Source of the DNA: Kribbella sandramycini
GTDB lineage: Bacteria > Actinomycetota > Actinomycetes > Propionibacteriales > Kribbellaceae
Reading direction: 5' to 3'
Assembly (NCBI RefSeq): GCF_013131805.1
Contig: NZ_JABJRC010000003.1
Span: forward strand, 868,001-932,000
Length of the DNA: 64,000 nt
In this document: in pieces, positions 8,631-15,772 of the stretch
Layout of the letters: each line of letters begins with the position of its first letter
How positions within the stretch are numbered: position 1 is the first letter of the stretch
Program-made: the position numbers and the translations under genes
Notes under the pieces: model-generated
Databases searched by the model: none
What the model was told of the DNA's origin: nothing
What the model saw: the letters and a program-made list of their open reading frames with translations, nothing else

Positions 8631-8669
8631 CGAGAGTCGCGGGCCCGCCGTCCACGCCCGCGACTCTCG
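8631..8669 (+). terminator. Strong hairpin terminator
   Basis: Arms CGAGAGTCGCGGGC and GCCCGCGACTCTCG are perfect over 14 bp with an 11-nt loop, starting 8 bp after the stop of the secreted hypothetical gene. Confidence 0.8.
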
Positions 8670-8714
8670 TCAGCCACATGTCACGAACTGCTGGGCCTGC
8701 GGGGTCTGCTGAGT

Positions 8715-9134
8715 GTGAGCCCTTTGAAGATGTACATCCGGTCGGTGCTGGTGGTGTTCGCGGCGTTCGAGCTCGTGCTGGGGGTGTGGATGTCGTTCCT
8801 GCCCGCGTCCTTCTACGCCATGCCCACACTCGACTGGACGCCGCCGTACAGCGAACACCTGCTCCGCGACCTCGGCGGCATGAAACTCGGCATGGCCCTC
8901 ATCCTCGCCGTCGCCGCAATCACCTTCGACCACCTACTCACCAAGGTCGCCCTCCTGGCCTACCTGGCCTTCGCCCTCACCCACCTGATCTTCCACGCCG
9001 GCCACCTCCACTGGCAGTCCCCCGGCTGGTCCATCACCCTGCTCACCATCATGACCGTCAGCGTCCTGGCCCCCCTGACCGCCCTCCTAGCCACCCTCAC
9101 CCCAACACCAAAAAAGCCCAGGTCAGCGAACTGA
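8715..9134 (+). CDS. Four-helix integral membrane hypothetical protein
   Basis: The 139-residue product has hydrophobic segments at about 10-30, 55-72, 75-95 and 105-125, with LRDLGGMKLGMALILAVAA and HLIFHAGHLHW between them. The His-rich loop between helices 3 and 4 recalls small DoxX/DUF4345-like membrane proteins, but I cannot assign a function. Start could be GTG 8715 or ATG 8730. Its last residues overlap the terminator of the convergent tRNA-Arg gene. Confidence 0.65.
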   Translation: MSPLKMYIRSVLVVFAAFELVLGVWMSFLPASFYAMPTLDWTPPYSEHLLRDLGGMKLGMALILAVAAITFDHLLTKVALLAYLAFALTHLIFHAGHLHWQSPGWSITLLTIMTVSVLAPLTALLATLTPTPKKPRSAN

Positions 9135-9144
9135 TCCTGGGCTT
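9110..9144 (-). terminator. Intrinsic terminator of tRNA-Arg
   Basis: On the minus strand AAGCCCAGG and CCTGGGCTT (9 bp) form a stem followed by TTTTTT, the canonical form. It lies 6 nt past the tRNA 3' end and overlaps the last codons of the plus-strand membrane protein gene. Confidence 0.85.
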
Positions 9145-9149
9145 CCTGC

Positions 9150-9225
9150 TGGCGCGCTCGGAGGGATTCGAACCCCCAACCTTCTGATCCGTAGTCAGAT
9201 GCTCTATCCGTTGAGCTACGAGCGC
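9150..9225 (-). tRNA. tRNA-Arg (anticodon ACG)
   Basis: The minus strand folds into a complete cloverleaf: acceptor GCGCTCG/CGAGCGC, D arm with AGCTCAACGGATAGAGC, anticodon arm TCTGA-CTACGGA-TCAGA giving ACG, T arm GGGGGTTCGAATCCC, discriminator G and an encoded CCA. The gene is 76 nt with CCA. A degenerate copy of the 3' half of a tRNA-Arg of this type lies at 56169-56211. Confidence 0.97.
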
Positions 9226-9293
9226 CGGGCAACGTCGAGTAACGATACAGGGTGGGGGCGGGGTGGTGCTAATCGGGGGTGGGGAGGGGGCTC

Positions 9294-9299
9294 TAGGGT
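9294..9299 (+). promoter_or_regulatory. Leaderless-type -10 element
   Basis: TAGGGT sits 7 nt before ATG 9307, the geometry of actinobacterial leaderless promoters (TANNNT, 6-7 nt, start codon at +1). There is no Shine-Dalgarno sequence. Confidence 0.55.
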
Positions 9300-9306
9300 C
9301 CGGGGT

Positions 9307-9861
9307 ATGGGTATCGAGGACTTGCTGGGTGGGCGTGATCTGGGGGATGTGAAGAAGGCGGTCGGGTTCGTGATGGAGAACTCGGACGACTTCCAGAAGG
9401 TGCTGGAGTTGGTGCGGGGGCTGCCGGATGGAGCGGTGGGGTTCATCGGGAAGTTGCCGGAGTTGTTGGGGACGATCGGGGCCGGGCTGGCCGAGGCGGG
9501 GGAGCAGGCGGCGAAGGCGGCTGGGGCGTTGGTGGGGGACGACGGGGAGGGTGGGGCGCGGAAGGCGCTGACGGGGAGTGCCAAGACGATGAGCTCGGCG
9601 AAGGATCGGCTGCAGGATGCGGCGGGGATGTTGGCGGGGCTGGCCGGGGAGCTGGACAAGATTCCGGGGATCGGGGATGCGGCGGCCCGGCGGTTGAACG
9701 ACGGGAGTGGGCAGATCGGCGGGGTCGCGACGGAGATCGAGAGCCTCGCGGGGAACCTGGCGGACCTGTCGGGGATTCTCGGGACGGTCGGCGACGCGTT
9801 GAAGGGGCTCGGGGAGAAGCTGACCGAGTCGGGCGGGTCGGTCAAGACGCTGATGAGCTGA
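9307..9861 (+). CDS. Ala/Gly-rich helical hypothetical protein
   Basis: The 184-residue protein has no signal peptide. It is made of amphipathic helices with heptad-like spacing (DDFQKVLELVRGLPDGAVGF; AKTMSSAKDRLQDAAGMLAGL; ATEIESLAGNLADLSGILGT) and looks like a soluble helical bundle or phasin-like surface protein. No family recognised. GC at third positions is mostly G rather than C here, as in its two downstream neighbours. It probably starts a transcript at the TAGGGT element. Confidence 0.7.
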   Translation: MGIEDLLGGRDLGDVKKAVGFVMENSDDFQKVLELVRGLPDGAVGFIGKLPELLGTIGAGLAEAGEQAAKAAGALVGDDGEGGARKALTGSAKTMSSAKDRLQDAAGMLAGLAGELDKIPGIGDAAARRLNDGSGQIGGVATEIESLAGNLADLSGILGTVGDALKGLGEKLTESGGSVKTLMS

Positions 9862-9924
9862 CGGCGGGCCGGTCCCGGCGCGGGTGTCGGGGCCGGTACG
9901 CCGGGGGGCGGACCTTGGGGTGGT

Positions 9925-9930
9925 TAGGGT
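9925..9930 (+). promoter_or_regulatory. Leaderless-type -10 element
   Basis: TAGGGT, then 6 nt, then ATG 9937. The 15-bp context TAGGGTCCGGGTATG is nearly the same as in front of 9307, so both genes appear to use the same kind of leaderless promoter. Confidence 0.55.
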
Positions 9931-9936
9931 CCGGGT

Positions 9937-10524
9937 ATGGGTCGTCGATGGGTGCGGGGTGTGGGGGTTGCTGCTGGGGTGGCTGGGGTGGTGGGGGGTG
10001 GGTTCGGGTTTGCGGTGGGGAAGCCGGTGAACGAGGACGATGTGGTGGGGGCTCGGCGGTTGGCGGGGGATGTTTGTCAGCGGTTGGGGGACGTGAGCTC
10101 GATGTTGCCGAAGGCATCTGTTCGGGCGACTCGGTTGGTGCAGGGCGGGCGGGATGCGGTGAGTTGTACGGCGGGGACGAGCCGGGCGGAGGCGGAGGCG
10201 TTCTCGGCGGGAGTGTTGCGGGTGACGATCACGCCGTACGGCGGGCGGTTGGCGGGGGCTGGGGAGTCGCCGTACACGCCGGAGGCGATGGCGAAGAAGG
10301 CGTTCGATCGGTCGCCGTTGGAGTCGGTCGAGGGGCGGCCTTATCCGACCAAGAGCAGTCGGACGGCGAAGGGAGTCGCTGGGGAGTCCTGGCAGGTGAA
10401 GGTGCTGGTGCAGCGGGCGGACATCGTGGTGCTGGTGGAGTACACGGCCAATCCGGTGCAGGGGGAGTCGGCTGAGCGGGCGGCGACAGTACTGGCGGAC
10501 CGGGCGATCTGGGAGACGAAGTGA
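9937..10524 (+). CDS. Membrane-anchored or secreted hypothetical protein
   Basis: The 195-residue product begins with a basic N-terminus and a Gly/Val-rich hydrophobic helix (residues 8-28), then an extracellular domain with two cysteines (DVCQRL and VSCTAG), a DUF3558-like arrangement. The stop codon overlaps the GTG of the next gene (GTGA), so the two are translationally coupled and likely function together at the cell surface. Confidence 0.65.
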   Translation: MGRRWVRGVGVAAGVAGVVGGGFGFAVGKPVNEDDVVGARRLAGDVCQRLGDVSSMLPKASVRATRLVQGGRDAVSCTAGTSRAEAEAFSAGVLRVTITPYGGRLAGAGESPYTPEAMAKKAFDRSPLESVEGRPYPTKSSRTAKGVAGESWQVKVLVQRADIVVLVEYTANPVQGESAERAATVLADRAIWETK

Positions 10525-11636
10525 ACGACGCGCCGGAGATTGCCGGGTACGAGTTCGGGCAGCGGTTGCTGGCCCATCCGTTGGCCGAGGTGTGGCGCGG
10601 GCGGTCGTTCACCGGGATGGACGTCGTTGCGCTCGTCCTGACGGAGGAGGGCGCCCGGGACGCGGCGGTGCAGGAGCGGCTGGTGCAGGCCGGGCGCGGT
10701 GCGGCGCTGGAGCCGGGGCAGGCGGAGACGCCGCTGTGGGCGGCCAACTTCACCGCCGATCGGCCGTATGCGATCACTCAGCTCGTCCCAGGGCAGTCCG
10801 GCGCCGAGCGGCTGATCGATCCGCTCGACGGCGTTCTGGGCAACGACGACGAGTCGCTGCAGGCGGTCCGCGCCCAGCTCAGCCAGTACGGCGGAGTGGC
10901 GCCCACACCGACCGAAACCGTCAAAGATGAGCCGAGCCTCGAGAAGCGCTTGGGCGGCTGGCGGTACGCCGTCGTCGCAGCAGTCGTGTTGGTGGCGTTC
11001 ACCGCGACCTACTCCGTCGGCGCAGCGGTGGGTAGCGCCGTGAAGAGTGAGCCGGCGCCCCCACCGGCCGCGGCCGCGGTCAGTCCGTCGCCGCTGCCCT
11101 CGCCGGTGCTCCTGCCCGCGCTGCCGCGGATCACGACAGCGCCGTACCTCAAACCGGACGGCAAGCCCGGCCTGATTGGTGCGACCTACCCGGCCGGCGC
11201 CGACCTGCAGGTGGTCACGAAGGCGGAGCTGCCGTTCGCGATCGGCTGGCCGCGGCTGCCGGCGGTGGAGTTCCTGGGGGAGTCGTCCAAGGTCGCGCTC
11301 CGGCGGATCCAGGTGGACGACCGCTCCTCAGCCCGCAAGCTCACACCGGACGCCCGGATCGCGCTGCACGCCTGTGCCGACCTGAAGGCCTGTACGGCGG
11401 ATCGCGCGGAGTTCGACCGGCAGTGGACGAAGGTGTACGACGCCCCGGCGCCCACCACCGCGAAGGACGCGCGGACGTGGCTGACCGTCCAGGAGAAGCC
11501 GTACGCGCTGTCGATGACGCGAGCGTTCGAGAGCGGCGGCCAGTGGTGGCTGGTCGGTACGGCGGTGTTCGGCCGGCCCGGCGAGGAGCCCGACGTCCAG
11601 CGCATCCTCAATGACATCTGGCGGCAGACCAGCTGA
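10521..11636 (+). CDS. Membrane protein with kinase N-lobe-like cytoplasmic domain
   Basis: The 371-residue protein has three parts. Residues 1-115 (IAGYEFGQRLLAHPLAEVWRG, then VVALVL, ADRPYAITQLVPG) follow the order of beta strands in a PknB-type kinase N-lobe (glycine-loop region, VAxK-like strand, hinge) but the Lys, the HRD and the DFG motifs are absent and there is no C-lobe. One transmembrane helix lies at about 155-177, then a Pro-rich linker and an extracellular domain with two cysteines (HACADLKACTA). The kinase resemblance is by eye. It is coupled to the upstream gene by a GTGA overlap and is followed by a strong terminator. Confidence 0.65.
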   Translation: MNDAPEIAGYEFGQRLLAHPLAEVWRGRSFTGMDVVALVLTEEGARDAAVQERLVQAGRGAALEPGQAETPLWAANFTADRPYAITQLVPGQSGAERLIDPLDGVLGNDDESLQAVRAQLSQYGGVAPTPTETVKDEPSLEKRLGGWRYAVVAAVVLVAFTATYSVGAAVGSAVKSEPAPPPAAAAVSPSPLPSPVLLPALPRITTAPYLKPDGKPGLIGATYPAGADLQVVTKAELPFAIGWPRLPAVEFLGESSKVALRRIQVDDRSSARKLTPDARIALHACADLKACTADRAEFDRQWTKVYDAPAPTTAKDARTWLTVQEKPYALSMTRAFESGGQWWLVGTAVFGRPGEEPDVQRILNDIWRQTS

Positions 11637-11656
11637 ACCACCGGAAAATCTTCACC

Positions 11657-11693
11657 GAACGGCCCGCGGCTCCCCGCGGGCCGTTCTCTTTTT
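11657..11693 (+). terminator. Canonical intrinsic terminator
   Basis: A 13-bp perfect stem (GAACGGCCCGCGG/CCGCGGGCCGTTC) with a 4-nt loop is followed by TCTTTTT, 20 bp after the stop of the 371-aa membrane protein gene. Confidence 0.9.
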
Positions 11694-11784
11694 CACAAGG
11701 TCGGCCGGAAAGCGATTGTCGCCAAAACTTTGTGACCGGGTTCACGTTCGAGTGGTTCACAGCACCCCATGTGGTCGCGTACCG

Positions 11785-11834
11785 TTAGTACCACTTGCAC
11801 ACTGGTATGCGTCCACTGCAACCACTGGTATGCG
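11785..11834 (+). promoter_or_regulatory. Direct-repeat regulatory region upstream of PEP carboxykinase
   Basis: ACTGGTATGCG occurs twice (11801-11811 and 11824-11834), 23 bp apart, about two helical turns. The first copy also forms TACCA/TGGTA half-sites with sequence just upstream, a pattern reminiscent of GntR-type operators. The 326 bp from 11637 to 11962 holds this, the terminator at 11657 and no gene. Confidence 0.45.
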
Positions 11835-11962
11835 ACAGATCACACCGCCAGTCCGCTGGATCGAACCGCCGGAGACCCCGGCGGCCGGTGCCGTACCCGT
11901 GTCCTCAGCGTCGAGGGCCCGCGCGGCCGCCGGGCCGACAGCTGAGAGGGAATGAGCCGCCG

Positions 11963-13855
11963 ATGACGACCACTGCCAGCCCGAGCCACACCGCCGACCT
12001 CACCGAGACCGCGCCCGCGACCCCGACGACGACGGCCGCCCCGGCCTCGGCGTACGACCTGTCCGGCGCTCCGACGACGCACGCGGGCCTGCTGGCATGG
12101 GTGGCCGAGGTCGCCGAGCTCACTCAGCCGGACGCGATCCACTGGGTGACCGGCACCGACGCGGAGTACGCCGAGCTGGCGCAGGGCCTGATCGACGCCG
12201 GCACGATGGTCCGGCTGAACGAGGCGAAGAAGCCGAACTCGTTCTGGGTCCGCACCGACCCGAGTGACGTCGCCCGCGTCGAGCAGCGCACGTTCATCTG
12301 CTCGGTCGACGAGAAGGACGCCGGTCCGACCAACAACTGGATGGACCCGGCCGAGATGGAGGCTCTGATGACCGGGCTGTACCGCGGCTCGATGCGCGGC
12401 CGGACGATGTACGTCGTCCCGTTCTGCATGGGCCCGCTGACGGCCGAGCAGCCGATGTTCGGCGTCGAGCTGACCGATTCGGCGTACGTCGTGGCCTCGA
12501 TGCGGATCATGGCCCGCACCGGCTCCGAGGTGCTCGCGAAGATGGGCGCCGACGCGAAATACGTGCCGTGTCTGCACTCGGTCGGCGCGCCGCTGGAGGC
12601 CGGCCAGGCCGACGTCCCGTGGCCGTGCAACGACGAGAAGTACATCGTCCAGTTCCCCGAGGAGCGGATGATCTGGTCCTACGGCTCGGGCTACGGCGGT
12701 AACTCGCTGCTCGGCAAGAAGTGCTACTCGCTGCGGATCGCCAGCGCGATGGCGCGCGACGAGGGGTGGCTGGCCGAGCACATGCTGATCCTGAAGCTGA
12801 TCTCGCCGGAGAAGCAGGTGCACTACATCGCGGCCGCGTTCCCGAGCGCCTGCGGTAAGACCAATCTGGCGATGCTCGACCCGACGCTCGAGGGCTGGGA
12901 GGTCGAGACGCTCGGCGACGACATCGCCTGGATGCGGTTCGGCAAGGACGGCCGCCTGTACGCCGTCAACCCGGAGTTCGGCCTGTTCGGCGTGGCCCCC
13001 GGCACCGGCTGGAAGACCAACCCGAACGCGATGCGCACGATCGAGAAGGGCAACTCGGTCTTCACCAACGTCGCGCTGACCGATGACGGCGACGTCTGGT
13101 GGGAGGGCTACTCGCCGACCCCGCCGGACCACCTGACCGACTGGAAGGGCCGCGAGTGGACGCCGGCCTCGGGTGAGCTCTCGTCGCACCCGAACAGCCG
13201 GTTCTGCACGCCGATCGAGCAGTGCCCGATCATCGCCGACGAGTACGACGACCCGAACGGCGTCCCGATCTCGGCGATCATCTTCGGCGGCCGGCGGGCG
13301 ACGACGGTGCCGCTGGTGACCGAGTCGCGGGACTGGGCGCACGGCGTGTTCATGGGCGCGACGCTGTCGTCGGAGACGACCGCGGCGGCCGTCGGCCAGG
13401 TCGGCGTCGTCCGCCGCGACCCGATGGCGATGTTGCCGTTCCTCGGGTACGACGCGGGTCAGTACTTCGATCACTGGCTGACCGTCGGCAAGGACAACGA
13501 CGCGGCCAAGCTGCCGAAGATCTTCTACGTGAACTGGTTCCGCAAGGACGAAAACGGCAAGTTCGTCTGGCCGGGCTTCGGTGAGAACGGCCGCGTGCTG
13601 AAGTGGATGATCGAGCGGATCGAGGGTAAGGCGGCCGCGGTCGAGACGCCGATCGGCCACGTGCCGACGGCCGACGCGATCGACGTGTCCGGGCTCGAGC
13701 TGAGCGACGAGGAGCTGCGGATCGCGCTCGACGTCGACGCCGCGGAGTGGAAGGCCGAGATCCCGCTGATCGAGGAGTGGTTCGCCAAGCTCGGCGACAC
13801 CGTCCCGGCGGAGCTGAAGGTCGAGCTCGACCACCTGAAGGCCCGGCTGGGCTGA
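11963..13855 (+). CDS. pckG: Phosphoenolpyruvate carboxykinase (GTP)
   Basis: The 630-residue enzyme converts oxaloacetate and GTP to PEP, GDP and CO2, the first step of gluconeogenesis. The GTP-type signature is clear: the P-loop FPSACGKTNLAM with reactive Cys297, the metal/kinase-2 segment LGDDIAWMRFG, and conserved PFCMGPL, SYGSGYGGNSLLGKK and NPEFGLFGVAPGT blocks. The N-terminal 35 residues are Thr/Ala-rich and not conserved. ATG 11963 is the natural start; GAGAGGG lies rather far upstream (13 nt), so a weaker start signal or leader regulation is possible. Repeats upstream suggest a dedicated regulator. Confidence 0.97.
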   Translation: MTTTASPSHTADLTETAPATPTTTAAPASAYDLSGAPTTHAGLLAWVAEVAELTQPDAIHWVTGTDAEYAELAQGLIDAGTMVRLNEAKKPNSFWVRTDPSDVARVEQRTFICSVDEKDAGPTNNWMDPAEMEALMTGLYRGSMRGRTMYVVPFCMGPLTAEQPMFGVELTDSAYVVASMRIMARTGSEVLAKMGADAKYVPCLHSVGAPLEAGQADVPWPCNDEKYIVQFPEERMIWSYGSGYGGNSLLGKKCYSLRIASAMARDEGWLAEHMLILKLISPEKQVHYIAAAFPSACGKTNLAMLDPTLEGWEVETLGDDIAWMRFGKDGRLYAVNPEFGLFGVAPGTGWKTNPNAMRTIEKGNSVFTNVALTDDGDVWWEGYSPTPPDHLTDWKGREWTPASGELSSHPNSRFCTPIEQCPIIADEYDDPNGVPISAIIFGGRRATTVPLVTESRDWAHGVFMGATLSSETTAAAVGQVGVVRRDPMAMLPFLGYDAGQYFDHWLTVGKDNDAAKLPKIFYVNWFRKDENGKFVWPGFGENGRVLKWMIERIEGKAAAVETPIGHVPTADAIDVSGLELSDEELRIALDVDAAEWKAEIPLIEEWFAKLGDTVPAELKVELDHLKARLG

Positions 13856-13888
13856 TCTCCGCCGCCGAGTCGGAAGCCGGCGGCGGGT

Positions 13889-13929
13889 AGCGCGGCGCCC
13901 TGGTCCCACCATGACCGGGGCGCCGCGCT
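13889..13929 (+). terminator. Hairpin terminator after PEP carboxykinase
   Basis: AGCGCGGCGCCC and GGGCGCCGCGCT form a 12-bp perfect stem, with further TGGTC/GACCG pairing in the loop. No T-tract follows. Confidence 0.7.
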
Positions 13930-14035
13930 GTGTGTACGGACAAACGGGTAGTGGTGGGGGTCGGCCGACGTGCGCCCGCCTGCGGCGGTCGAAGTTGGTG
14001 GACATCTACCCGTTGATCGGTACACGGTTGGCGGC

Positions 14036-14917
14036 ATGAAGATCGGTGTGATGTTGCCAGTGGGCGGCTCCGACGGGCCGACCGGCGGGATGCCGCGATG
14101 GGACGACGTACGCGCGATGGCGCGAGCCGCGGAGGACAGCGGGCTGGACTCGGTGTGGCTCGCGGACCACTTCTTCTACCGGGCGCCGGACGGGACTGTC
14201 GCCGGGATGCACGAGTCGTGGACGCTGCTGAGCGCAGTCGCGGCGGTGACCGAGCGGGTCGAGCTGGGGAACATGGTGCTCTGCTCGTCGTTCCGCGACC
14301 CGGGGCTGACCGCGCAGATGGCGGCCACGCTGGATGAGGTGTCCGGCGGGCGGCTGATCCTCGGGGCCGGGGCCGGTTGGCACGATCCGGAGTACGAGGC
14401 CTTCGGGCTGCCGACCGACCATCGGTTCGGGCGGTTCGCGGAGTGGCTGGAGATCGTCGCGCGGCTCATCCGCGGGGAGACGGTCAGCTTCGACGGGAAG
14501 TACCACCGGACGGCCGACGCGAGCCTGGTGCCCGCCCCCGACCGCCGGATCCCGATCCTCGTCGCCGGCGCGCGCCCGCGGATGCTCCGCCTGACCGCCG
14601 AGTGGGCCGACGCCTGGAACACCGCCTGGTACGGCGCAGTCTCCGACAAACTCACCGACCGCCTCGAAACCTTCCGCGCCACCACCGCCGAAGTAGGCCG
14701 CCCCGTCGCCACCACCATCGGCCTGGTCGTCCGCGACCCCGCCCAATCCCCCCACGAAGCCGACCCCACCGCCTTCGCCGGCACCACCCCCGAACTCGCC
14801 GCCCTCCTAACCACCTACCGCGACCTGGGCGCCGACCACCTCATCATCTCCCCCGAACCCATGACCCCCCGCTCGATCCAACACATAGCCGAAGCCAAAC
14901 AACTGCTGGACAGCTGA
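14036..14917 (+). CDS. LLM class F420/FMN-dependent oxidoreductase
   Basis: The 293-residue product is a luciferase-like TIM barrel: MKIGVMLPVGG at the start, SVWLADHFFY in the early strand, RVELGNMVLCSSFRDPGLTAQMAATLDEVSGGRLILGAGAGW in the nucleotide-binding half, and PILVAGARPRMLRL. The GAGAGW and ADHF pattern is common in F420-dependent members of actinobacteria. The reaction is a hydride transfer on an unknown substrate. TACACG lies 9 nt before the ATG. The last 250 bp switch to strongly C-ending codons. Confidence 0.85.
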   Translation: MKIGVMLPVGGSDGPTGGMPRWDDVRAMARAAEDSGLDSVWLADHFFYRAPDGTVAGMHESWTLLSAVAAVTERVELGNMVLCSSFRDPGLTAQMAATLDEVSGGRLILGAGAGWHDPEYEAFGLPTDHRFGRFAEWLEIVARLIRGETVSFDGKYHRTADASLVPAPDRRIPILVAGARPRMLRLTAEWADAWNTAWYGAVSDKLTDRLETFRATTAEVGRPVATTIGLVVRDPAQSPHEADPTAFAGTTPELAALLTTYRDLGADHLIISPEPMTPRSIQHIAEAKQLLDS

Positions 14918-15063
14918 CGCCGCAACTCGCAGTCGAAATGAGCCCGTTCGACGCGGAGAGGTTGGTTCGTAAGCCCTCCCGAGCAGCGGCCGAGTGGGTG
15001 CAGCCGCGTCGCGGAGGGGGTGGCAGGCGCGGACGGACATGGCGCGAGGCCCGTTCCGGAGCC

Positions 15064-15290
15064 AGGCGAGGGCGCTCAGCGGGGTCAGGCGGGGAAGCGC
15101 CCAGGGGAGGTGGGCTCGGCGGGGAGACGCCCAGGGAAGGTGGGGTCAGGCCGCGGGGGTGGGCAGGGGAGGCATCGTCAGGCGGGGAGGCTCCGAGGGG
15201 AGGAATCTTCAGGCGGGGAGGCGCCCAGCGGAGGCAATTCAGGTGGGGTGGCACACCCAGCGGGAGCATCTTCAGGTGACGGGGCGCCCA
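15064..15290. repeat. Degenerate ~30-bp tandem repeat
   Basis: On the minus strand at least six units of about 30 bp follow one another, each beginning GGCGCCTCCCCGCCTGA or a variant and ending CTCCCCTG. The best copies are at about 15165-15260. The array sits in a 527-bp stretch (14918-15444) with no convincing gene, between the LLM gene and tRNA-Ser. Translated frames give only low-complexity Pro/Leu or Gly/Arg sequence. Confidence 0.6.
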
Positions 15291-15398
15291 GTGGCGGCGC
15301 GGCAACTGGTTGAGCTCCGGGTGGGTGGCGCCGGGGGTCCGGGGGCGGAGCCCGCCGGGCGGGGTCTGGGGGTTGCACCCCCAGAAGGCACAAACCAA

Positions 15399-15435
15399 AG
15401 CGCCCCGGTCCACGCTTTCCGTGGACAGGGGCGCT
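15399..15435 (-). terminator. Terminator of tRNA-Ser
   Basis: On the minus strand AGCGCCCC-(T)-GTCCACG and CGTGGAC-(C)-GGGGCGCT form a long stem with a 5-nt loop, followed by TTGGTTTG. It starts 9 nt after the tRNA 3' end. Another 8-bp hairpin (CTGGGGGT/ACCCCCAG, 15366-15384) lies just beyond. Confidence 0.75.
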
Positions 15436-15444
15436 CCAGCGCTG

Positions 15445-15534
15445 CGGAGGCGGCGAGATTTGAACTCGCGAGAGGGGTTTACCCTCAACCCGCTTAGCAG
15501 GCGGGCGCCATCGACCGGACTAGGCGACGCCTCC
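15445..15534 (-). tRNA. tRNA-Ser (anticodon GCT)
   Basis: The 90-nt minus-strand sequence forms a class II tRNA: acceptor GGAGGCG/CGCCTCC, anticodon arm CCCGC-CTGCTAA-GCGGG giving GCT, a long variable arm (TTGAGGGTAAACCCCTC), T arm GCGAGTTCAAATCTCGC and discriminator G. CCA is not encoded, unlike the tRNA-Arg at 9150. A TACCCT -10-like hexamer lies about 40 bp upstream on the same strand. Confidence 0.96.
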
Positions 15535-15772
15535 TCCGACGGTCCCGTGAAGGACGCGACGACGACTTAGGGTATCTGGTGAGGTGGGTCGGCGGCAAAG
15601 TGGGTTGTGGGCGGGGTTGGGTGTGTCGGGTGTGCGGTGTGTAACCTGGCGGGCACGACGGGGGTCGCCAGCACATGTCAACCGGAAGGTGGGCGTGGGC
15701 GTCAGTTGTACCGTGGGCTGTCGGTGACGGTCCGCGGTAGGGCCGCCACGTCGTCGATCAGGGAACGGAGCC

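Noticed and set aside
9150..9300. Integrative element inserted at the tRNA-Arg gene
   Set aside because: No integrase, no second copy of the tRNA 3' end on either side nearby; neighbours look like core genes.
11840..14005. 721-codon minus-strand open frame opposite PEP carboxykinase
   Set aside because: It is the antisense shadow of a strongly conserved gene; the product is Arg/His/Asp-rich with no domain.
15064..15290. Possible CRISPR array
   Set aside because: The ~30-bp units are directly adjacent without unique spacers and are too variable; no cas gene is nearby.
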